64,000 nucleotides of DNA from JAHFTY01 sp964584785 (lineage in GTDB: Bacteria > Acidobacteriota > Terriglobia > 20CM-2-55-15), in contig CAZPBY010000016.1 of the NCBI GenBank assembly GCA_964584785.1, positions 49,287 to 113,286 of the forward strand. Direction: 5' to 3'. The position numbers were made by a program, and so were the translations under genes. The notes under the pieces are model-generated. The model made no database searches. It had not been told where the DNA came from and worked only from the letters and a program-made list of their open reading frames with translations. Positions 52,472 to 61,500 of this stretch are shown here, in pieces; position 1 is the first letter of the stretch; each line of letters opens with the position of its first letter.

Positions 52472-54421
52472 CTATTTTTCTTCGAGACCCGCCTGCTGCC
52501 GGAAAGCGATCAGTTGCTTCCACAACTCGGCCGTGGTGCTGGAAAAGGGCGCCAATTGCCTGGCAATCGTCGCTTCGCGTAAAGCATCTTTCAAGTTGCC
52601 CTGCAGCAGCAGAAGACGCGCTGAAAGTTCGTGCGTTCGAAACCAGTAGGGATCCAGGGCCTGCAACTGTTTCAGCCATTCCGCCGTTCGCGCATCGCCG
52701 CTCAAATTACCGAGGATGACGAGGTTCATCAGCGACAACATGGGCTTGTCGGTTCCCTCGACCGCGCGAGTCGCCGAATCAATGCCCTTTTGAACAAGCC
52801 GGGTACGTGAGGGGCCGTTTAGAGTGTTCCAGTTGCTCCGCAGGAAGTTGGTGATCAGGAGGGAAACTTCGAGATGATATGTGCCGACATGTTCCATGGC
52901 GCGCTCGGCCTCGCCGGCTGACGCCAGGATTGCGGACTCGTCTCGCGATTCGACCGCTTGTGCGACGTCCATCAACGACGCTTCGGCGGTCCAATTCCTG
53001 CCGGCGTACCACGCGAATCCGATTGCGGCCGCGATAGCCGCTACAGCCGCCGTAATTCGTATGGAGCGGCCCGGCGGTTTGGCTCTCCGGCCGCCCGGCG
53101 GCTGACCTTCCGCGCAATCGCGCGCTGTGAATGAAATCGCGATCCAGATATAGATGTAAAGCGTCGTGGGGATCACTTCTCCGTTGAATGAACTGCCGGC
53201 CAATCCTGCGACCAGTCCGGCAGCGAGAGCGACGTGGCCTGCCGCAATCCATCGATCGGATGACGAGCGGACGACCTTGATCATGTTGTAACCGAACGCG
53301 GCGATCAGACAGCCAAAGGCGGCCAGACCGATGACGCCTTGTTCCGACAGCCTGTCGAGGAAGACGTTGTGGGCCGTCTCCCAATGCACGTCGGGATTGA
53401 ATGCCGTGTAACGGTTCGAGTGGTATCGCGTAAACGCGACTCGAAACATGCCGGGACCGGTGCCGGCAATCCACCTTGGGGGCACGATGAGGTGAATCAC
53501 GTCCTGCCAAAGGATGATTCGTCCCACGGATGCCGTGTCCGTACCGAAGTGGGCAAAGGACGAACTCCAATAGCCGGTGACGGCGATGGCGATGATGATC
53601 AGGACCGCGATCCATCCCATAATTCTTGCGGGACGAGGTGATGAGCGTACCTGAACTGTCAGAAGCCATCCCGCGAAGCCGGCCAGACCGACCGCGCATC
53701 CGACCAGTCCGCCTCTTGCCGTCCCGATCGCAAGAACAACGGAGATCAAGGCGATATTCGCAATCGCCAGAGCCCGCATCCGGCGGCTGGTTTCGTAGCA
53801 CAACAGTGCGAGTGACGAAAAAAAGGGGTACAGCAGATAGTTTGCAAAGTATGTGGGCTGACCGATGGTTCCCGATGCCCGGTAGTTTCCTGCGAATTGT
53901 TCAAGGATCTGCTGCCGAAGGAAACTCGGCAGTAAAGGATCCCATCCCAGCCACTGCAGCATACCGTAGGCACCGCTGATGAGACCGACCGCGGCAACCA
54001 CTCGCAACAGGTATCTCAGGTTCTTTAGATCCGATCGAATCGCGAACGGCACGGACACCGCGATCAGTGCCATCGCCAATTGAGTGATCCAGCCCATCCG
54101 CCGCCAGTCGCCGCCCCAGAAGCTGACCGGCGGGCTGATCGAATTGGCCGTGGCAACAGTGACTGCAGCCATCAGCACGGTGAAAAGTACGATCAGGAGT
54201 TTGGAGAAGCGCGTTACCGGGTAACGCATCGATTCCACGCAGAGCAGAGGAACCAATGCGGCGGCCCCGAGCAGGACGGCTACAACCTTCGGCACGGTGA
54301 ACGCGTTCTGAACGCGAGCCCAGAAAAACAAACTCTCAAAACCGATCGCCGCACAGAGACATCCCAGGAGAATTCGGGGCCGCCGGACTGTTTCTTCAGC
54401 GCGTTTCTTCCTCTGTTGCAT
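52472..54421 (-). CDS. O-antigen-ligase-like membrane protein with C-terminal periplasmic helical part
   Basis: A 649-residue protein with about eleven to twelve membrane segments and the large loop typical of the O-antigen ligase (WaaL/Wzy_C) family. TGPGMFRVAFTRYHSNRYTA and VHWETAHNVFLDRLSEQGVI lie near 330-365, the latter with the conserved NxxLDRLxExG-like pattern. The last 150 residues are hydrophilic and helical (EAERAMEHVGTYHLEVSLLI and later AREATIARQL), resembling a TPR tail. It may ligate or polymerise glycans at the outer face of the inner membrane, or attach glycan to protein. It is the third gene of the operon that starts with the 2440-residue secreted protein, 25 bases after the cohesin-like gene. 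Confidence 0.85.
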   Translation of the reverse strand: MQQRKKRAEETVRRPRILLGCLCAAIGFESLFFWARVQNAFTVPKVVAVLLGAAALVPLLCVESMRYPVTRFSKLLIVLFTVLMAAVTVATANSISPPVSFWGGDWRRMGWITQLAMALIAVSVPFAIRSDLKNLRYLLRVVAAVGLISGAYGMLQWLGWDPLLPSFLRQQILEQFAGNYRASGTIGQPTYFANYLLYPFFSSLALLCYETSRRMRALAIANIALISVVLAIGTARGGLVGCAVGLAGFAGWLLTVQVRSSPRPARIMGWIAVLIIIAIAVTGYWSSSFAHFGTDTASVGRIILWQDVIHLIVPPRWIAGTGPGMFRVAFTRYHSNRYTAFNPDVHWETAHNVFLDRLSEQGVIGLAAFGCLIAAFGYNMIKVVRSSSDRWIAAGHVALAAGLVAGLAGSSFNGEVIPTTLYIYIWIAISFTARDCAEGQPPGGRRAKPPGRSIRITAAVAAIAAAIGFAWYAGRNWTAEASLMDVAQAVESRDESAILASAGEAERAMEHVGTYHLEVSLLITNFLRSNWNTLNGPSRTRLVQKGIDSATRAVEGTDKPMLSLMNLVILGNLSGDARTAEWLKQLQALDPYWFRTHELSARLLLLQGNLKDALREATIARQLAPFSSTTAELWKQLIAFRQQAGLEEK

Positions 54422-54446
54422 GGAGCGTCAGGTCTGGGAACCCATG

Positions 54447-55499
54447 CTACTTTAACCGGACCAGCCTGACACTGTCAGTCGACTTCAATTCGCTGCGCCC
54501 CTGAACGTCGGTGATTTCCTCGACCTTCAGTCCAAACTGCAGTTTCGCAGGTAGACTCGATCGAAGCCGGATGTGGGCGACATCGGCACTGCCCTGCGGT
54601 CCGCTCCCGACTTGGAACGAGGCGATGCGAAGCCGTCCCGACACATTGTCGATATTCACCGCAACCGGCTTCGATGTGAATCCGGCGGCGGAGCCGCCCA
54701 GAATGTCGTCCTGCGAAAACTGAACGATGTGCGGGTCAAAGCGAAGCAGGACTTGATAAGCCCCGAGCGGCGAGCTTCTGTCGATAACCAGACTGAGAAG
54801 CCCGTCATCGGTAGTTGCGGCAGTTTCCGCATTCAACCGCACTTTATCGATGCTTGCATTTTCCCCCACGGTAGCCAGGACGTCGGACGTTGCAAGAACC
54901 TCGATATGCGTTGCGTTCTGCAGCGACTCCCGCGACAGTTCGATCTGTTGAAACGGGGCGATCGTTACTTCCTGAAGTCCGGCAAATGCGCCGGCGTCGT
55001 CGATGCGGCGAACCGTCACTTTATTGGCGACCGATCCCGTATTGAGGAGACGGACAACTTGCCGGGCTCCCTGCGGGATATCCAAAATGGCCTCGCGATT
55101 CGGCCACGCTTCGGCGTCGCGTGACTCGCTCTCGTCGCCGAGGACGTGGTACGACATCTGGATATCGTCGGCATTCGAGACAGCGGCGAGCCAGCCGGAA
55201 CTCTCGACCGACGACGAGCCGAAGACTTCGCTTAAAGTCAGCGATCGGGTTGCGTGGGCCCTCATGAGGAGCTGCTGTTGGCCCAGCAGGCTGCCCTTCA
55301 TAAAGGCCCAAACGTCCACGCTCGCATCGCGATCACTGCCGTTGGTGATCAGCAGCTGTGTGTCGAGGCCGCCGCCCATCCGGAACTCGGGAACAAACAG
55401 CCGGGTCTCCGCGGAGGCGGCCGGTTGAAGGTTCAGCAGGAGAAACATCAAACCTGCAAGACTGCTCACAGATCTAAGAGTTCGCGAAACGAATCGCAT
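54447..55499 (-). CDS. secreted protein with C-terminal cohesin-like domain
   Basis: A 350-residue exported protein: AAGGAG before ATG 55499 and a signal peptide ending in AASAE. Residues about 30-210 are an immunoglobulin-like or sandwich region (RLFVPEFRMGGGLDTQLLIT). Residues about 218-340 resemble a cohesin module: GAYQVLLRFDPHIVQFSQDD, GFTSKPVAVNIDNVSGRLRI and GSADVAHIRLRS. The same pattern closes the adjacent 2440-residue protein (GAYQITIGFDKNIVTVNAAN). The gene starts 21 bases after that giant gene. It may bind the dockerin-like module of its neighbour and form a surface complex; this is inference. Confidence 0.8.
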   Translation of the reverse strand: MRFVSRTLRSVSSLAGLMFLLLNLQPAASAETRLFVPEFRMGGGLDTQLLITNGSDRDASVDVWAFMKGSLLGQQQLLMRAHATRSLTLSEVFGSSSVESSGWLAAVSNADDIQMSYHVLGDESESRDAEAWPNREAILDIPQGARQVVRLLNTGSVANKVTVRRIDDAGAFAGLQEVTIAPFQQIELSRESLQNATHIEVLATSDVLATVGENASIDKVRLNAETAATTDDGLLSLVIDRSSPLGAYQVLLRFDPHIVQFSQDDILGGSAAGFTSKPVAVNIDNVSGRLRIASFQVGSGPQGSADVAHIRLRSSLPAKLQFGLKVEEITDVQGRSELKSTDSVRLVRLK

Positions 55500-55520
55500 T
55501 TCCGTCTCCTTTCAGTCGAG

Positions 55521-58500
55521 CTACGGCACGCGCAGCACGGTTATGGAACCGCTGCTGAGGGTTATGCCGTTCGGCGGCAGATCGTCGCCATTGATATCAA
55601 TCAGTGACACGCCGGACACTGTCAGCGGGCTGGTGCCGGTCGCCACTGGCGTAAACACGAGGTTCGCGACCGTGAACGTACCGGTTGCACTGATCCCCGT
55701 TTGGAAATGATTAATCGTCACGGTTCCGGCCTGGTTATCCACGTTGATGGTCATCGGCGCGTCGGTAAATCCGTCGCCCGTTCCGCCTTTGACGTTTGCA
55801 GCGTTCACGGTGACGATGTTCTTATCGAAACCGATGGTGATCTGGTACGCGCCAACGGCATTCGCACTGGTCACGACCACATCCACCGACGCTGGCGTTG
55901 TCGGAGATGACGGCACAAACGCCAGCGCATTGGATGTGATGGAGGCGACAGTCGCTGTAATGTTCCCTGCGGCCACCGATTCGGGTACGTGCAGTTCCAG
56001 CTGCGTTGCAGAGGCCTGCAGAATCGTCGCGTCCACGGTACCGCCGCCGGCTGCCGAGAACTTCACCAGGTTGTTCCTCGGAGTGGTTATGTCGAAGCCG
56101 CCGCCTTCAAGGACCATGGTGTCACCGGGAGACGGATTACCGAGGATGTCCACCAGTTGCAGACCGCATGCCGTTCCAGCCACGGTCACCATGCGTCCTT
56201 CGCTGGTCTGATTCCCGACTCCGACCGTGACCGGCCCGCACACCGCATCGGCGGGCATGGTCACGGTGAGGGCGCCGGCTGTAGCGGCTGTCACAGTGCC
56301 GGCTGTCGTTCCGGTTGCGGACTGGAACAACACCGTGTTCGCTGCCGGCGTCGTACTGAACCCAAGGCCGGTCAAGGTCACACTGCTGCCGGGACTCACA
56401 TTGAAGAACGGCGAAACCTGCATCAGTGCAAGCGGTATTGCTGTTCCCGTGATCGCCAGCGGAAACTCATTTCCAGTAAGGGCAACATCCAGCCTGGCGA
56501 CTTGCATCGGGCCGCTCTGGGCATCACCCGGAACCGTGACTTTCAGAGTGGTGGTTGTTGCGGACGATGGGATCACTCCCGTCATTCTTCCCACCGTGGT
56601 GAAGAACACTCTGTTATCCGCGGCAACCGGCGAGAAACCTGTCCCGGTGACGGTCAAGAGTTCGCCAAGGTTCGGTATGGCGGGAGATACCTGCGTTATC
56701 GACGGTGTCGACAGCTTGGCGTTCGTCTGGACGGCGAACAGAGCTGTGACCAGACAGTCGCCGATATTCGTGCTGCCGTTCAGGTTCACGTCGCCGACGG
56801 TAAGCGGAAGTGGAGGTGTGTTCGTTCCACCAACCGTCAGAGCACACGTCAGTGCGTCTCCGATGTTCACACTCCGATTGGCGTTCATATCACCTCGCTC
56901 GACCACTTTTATCGAGACCCCGTTCGATGTGCCTGACGGCGATACTGCGGTCACCAGCACCGTTCCCGGAGCCGTCAATTGACTGGTTTTCACCGTTGCA
57001 TTGAGTTGTGTGGCGCTGACGAAGGTGGTACTCAACGGCACTCCGCCCCACTGAACTTTCGTATTCGAATCGAAGTTCTGACCTCGCACGACGAGCGTGA
57101 AGGTTCCGCCGTACAAAGGCGCCAGCGATTGCGACAGGCCCGCCGGATTTGCAGACAGTTCATTGATGGCCGGAGGTGCGCCGCTCCCCGGAGTTACGGT
57201 GAATCCGCTGAAGGCGGCGGCTGTTCCCGCCAGCGTCGCCACGGTTACCGTTCTCAGGTCGGCCTTCGCGTCGGCGTCAATAACGATCGATACCGGCAAG
57301 CTGGTCGCGGTCCCGCCGGTGACGATCCTTCCGGTCAATCCGGTTCCGCTGAAGGTAACTGCGGACGCTCCGGACAGATTTTGACCGGTGATTGTTGCGG
57401 ACACTGTCGTTCCTGCCTTTCCGGAATTGGGATTGATGCTCGAGATGATCGGCACTCCCGTCGGCACAACCGTAAATCCGCTGAACGATGCCGAGGTAAC
57501 GGAGCCCGCCGTGACCGTGAGGGTTCGCAGATCGGGCGTCGATCCCGCATCGATCGTGATGTTCGCCGTCACGCTTGTTGCGGTCGCGCTCACGATCGTG
57601 CCACGCACGCCGCTTCCACTGAAGGTCACCGCCGAAGCTCCGGTCAGGTTTTCACCACTGATCGTTGCCGGGAACGTTCCGCCTGGCGCTCCAGACGAAG
57701 GCGTGATGCTCGTGACCTTCGGCGCGGACGACGTTACGGTGAAACCGGTGAAGGAACCGGACGTTCCGGCGCCGGTCGTCACCGTAACGCTGCGAACATC
57801 CGCGGCCGCGTTGGCAGCGATCTCGATGTTTATGGGCAGACTTGTGGCCGTCCCCCCGGTTCCGATCTTTGCAATGACTCCGCTACCGCTGAAGTTCACT
57901 CCGGTTGCTCCGCTGAGGTCCGTACCGGAAATTGTCGCGGAGAAACTCGTTCCCGCTTTTCCCGATGAGGGACTGATCCCGGTAATCGCCGGCAGAACCG
58001 GCGGCCCCCCGGTAGCTTCGACAGCCAGGCTGTGATTCGAGCCGGCGGATATGGCGATGATCGTCCCTTCTTCCGGATCCGTGATTACAGGAACCGGCAG
58101 GCTGCTGAACATGCCGAGAGTGCCGTTCCCCAGCTGGCCATTGATGTTGCTGCCCCAGGCCACAACGGCGCCGCCGGACTTGAGGGCCATGCTGTGATTG
58201 CCGTTGTTGCCTGCGGCAATCGCAATAACCCCGCTTCCGGAGCCTAAGCCCGTCACCGGAATGGGCGCCCCTCTGGTGAAGAACACTGTGCCGTCTCCTA
58301 GCTGGCCTTGAGAGTCGTCGCCCCAGGACAAGACAGAGCCGTCCGACTTCAGCGCAAGGCTGTAGCTGTTGCCCGCGGCGATCATGACGGTGGAACTGCC
58401 GGGCCCTAATCCGGTGACTTGCACCGGAGTGAATTTTGTGTTGAATGTTCCGTCACCGAGTTGACCGGAGAAACCGGCACCCCATGCCAGGACCGAGCCG

Positions 58501-61500
58501 TCAGATTTGAGGGCCAGGCTGTGCTGGCTTCCTGCCGTGATGGCGCTCACGCCGCTGCCGGGTCCAAAACCGTTGACTTGAACGGGCGAGTTCCTGGTGT
58601 TGTTGGTGTTGTCGCCCAGCTGTCCGGTGAAGTTCGCTCCCCAGCCGACGACGGTACCGTCGGACTTGAGAGCCAGGCTGTGACTGTCGCCTGCGGCAAT
58701 CGCGATAACTCCGCTGCCGGGGCCGAGACCCGCGACTTGAACAGGGGCGGTTCGGGAGTTGAAGGAACCATCCCCGAGTTGTCCGCTCCCGTTGTTGCCC
58801 CAGGCCAAGACGGAGCCGTCGGACTTCAGAGCGAGAGCGTGATTGCCTCCTGCCGTAATCGCAATTACACGGCTCCCGGGCCCGAAGCCGTCCACCTGGA
58901 ACGGAGTGGCTCGCGATGTAAAGGTGCCATCGCCGAGTTGTCCGTTGTTGTTATTGCCCCATGCGAGCACTGTTCCATCGGCTTTCAGCGCCAGGCTATA
59001 GAAAGTGCCCGCGGCGACGGAAATTGTCCCGTCAAGACCCGTCAATGGAAATGGACTGACTTTTCCATCGCTGCCGCCGTTGCCGAGTTGTCCCGCGCTA
59101 TTGTTACCCCATGCCAGAACCGATCCATCGGACTTCGCGGCCAGACTGTGTGAGCCGGCACCCGAAATCGCGATGACGCCGCTTCCGGGTGCAAGGCCGG
59201 TAACCTGAACCGGTGTGCCTCGCGAAACGAATGTGCCGGTGCCGAGTTGACTGAAATTATTGTTGCCCCAGGCCACGACCGATCCATCCGATTTACGGGC
59301 GAGGCTGGAGTCGGAAGCGGCGTCGATCACAACTACTCCGCTTCCCGATCCGAGGCCGCTGACGGGGCCGGGAGCCGTCCTGTCGATAAACGAGCCGTCT
59401 CCAAGCTGTCCGGCTCCGTTATTGCCCCATGCGAGAACCGATCCATCCGATTTCAGGGCCATGCTGTGTTGATTGCCGGCGGACACCGAGATCACTCCGC
59501 TGCCCGATCCAAGACCTAGGACTGAAACCGGCGTGGTCCTTGATGACGAGGTCGTGCCGTCGCCGACCTGGCCGCTAAAATTGGCGCCCCATGCCAGGAC
59601 CGAGCCATCGGATTTGACTGCGAGGTTGTGTTGCTGGCCGGCGGCAATGGCGATGATTCCGCTGTTGGATCCGAGACCGTTGACCACAACGGGAGTGAAC
59701 CGTGAGTTGGTTGTGCCGTCGCCGAGCTGGCCGACAAAGTTTTCGCCCCATGCCAGGACCGTACCGTCCGATTTCAGAGCCAGGCTGTGACGATCGCCGG
59801 CAGCGATAGCGATGACGCCGCTTCCCGGTCCAAGACCTTCGACCTGCGTGTAAGTTCGTCGGAATATGGTTGAGCCGTCGCCGAGCTGGCCAGAGTCATT
59901 GGCGCCCCATGCCAGTACCGAACCATCGGATTTCAGCGCCAGACTGTGGCGGCTGCCGGCCGCTATCGCCACGACACCGCTTCCGGAGCCGAGCCCATTC
60001 ACGGGGACGGGGGCAGTGCGCGACAGCGTTGTGCCGTCGCCGAGTTGTCCGGAAGAATTGCTGCCCCATGCGAGCACAATGCCGTCGGATTTGAGAGCCA
60101 GGCTGAAATCCGGAGTGAATGAGTTTCCGCCGGCTGCAACGGCCGTGACGCCACTGCCGGGACCGAGCCCCAGGACAAGACCCGGCGTCAATTCGCTTAC
60201 CGGATTCGCGAAGCCGAGTTGGCCCGCGTCATTGCCGCCCCACACCTTGGTTATCGTGAATCCCGTGCCCACCGTGAAGCCGGTGAATGGCGGCGAAGGT
60301 CCGGCGTCGGTCGTGACCGTTATTGTGCGAATGCCTGGTGCGCCACCGGCAGCGATTTTCACGATCGCCGTGACGCTCGTCGCCGTTCCTCCGCTGCCAA
60401 GTCTGCTTTCGAGGCCATTCGGAGGATTGAAGTCGACAGCTTTCGCTGAGCTCAAGTTTGTCCCGAAGATGGTCACCGCCAGCGTTGCCCCGACGGTGCC
60501 GGTGTTCGGCGCGATGCCGGTGATGATGGGTTGAGGAATTCCAACGGCATTAAACGTGACTGGATTTCCCTGCACTGCAGCGTCGGCGCTTGCGGTCAGC
60601 GTATTCGCGCCTACTGCAAGAACCCAGCTTCCGACGGTTGCGATGCCCAGAGCATCGGTAGTGACGGTTGCCTGCGTTGGCGTCACCTGCGTGGTACCCA
60701 GGACCGTGCCGGCTCCGGAGGTGATGCGGAATGTGACCGTGACGCCCGGCATCGGGTTTCCGTCGCCGTCGCGCACGAGTACCGATGGTCTCGGCGAGAT
60801 GGAACTGCCGGACGCACCCTTCAGAGTCGTTGCGGAGTTCGCGGAAATCGTTCCAGCGCTCAGTCCTTCCAGGAAGGCGGCAATGTCGTTGACCGTGCCG
60901 GCCGACATCGAAATCCCGCCAATCGCCACGCCCGCCGGCGAGCTGTTAAACGCCGCCGACGTGTAAAACTCCACTGCCTGGCGCACGGTAGCTGCCGACG
61001 CGTCATGGAAGAGCGGTGTGAGGTGCTTGACGTTGAACAGCTGAGGAACGCTGAACTCGCGTGATCCGCAGACACCGACGCTGGGTTCACACGGAAGGCT
61101 GTCTACAACCGGGGAGTTGATCAGCTGGTTGACGACACCCGTATTGAACGAGGCGTTGATCCCGATCGGCTTACCCAGAATCGACGCTGTCGTTGTTGCA
61201 AGAACTGTTCCTCCATGACACATGATGCATTTCGCTTCGCCGAAAAACGCGTCGCGGCCGCGCTTCTGTTCCGCGGTAACAGCGAATCGATCCAGATTGA
61301 ACTTATCCGGATCGTCTCCGGCCGGAAATTCCAATGAACGCAGAAATGCTTCCATATCGGCCAACTCATCCGGTGTGGGTGTGCGGAAATCCGGACTTGG
61401 GCCGCCGCTTCGTCGTGTCGAGAGGATGCCGCTGGCATCGATCGTGATGCTGCCGCTGGCATCGACAGTGAAGTTGGTGGGTCTTGTGAAATGCTGTGTG

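Noticed and set aside
58005..60250. CRISPR-like or satellite array
   Set aside because: The roughly 160-base repeats are coding RCC1 units in one open frame, with no identical short repeats and spacers.
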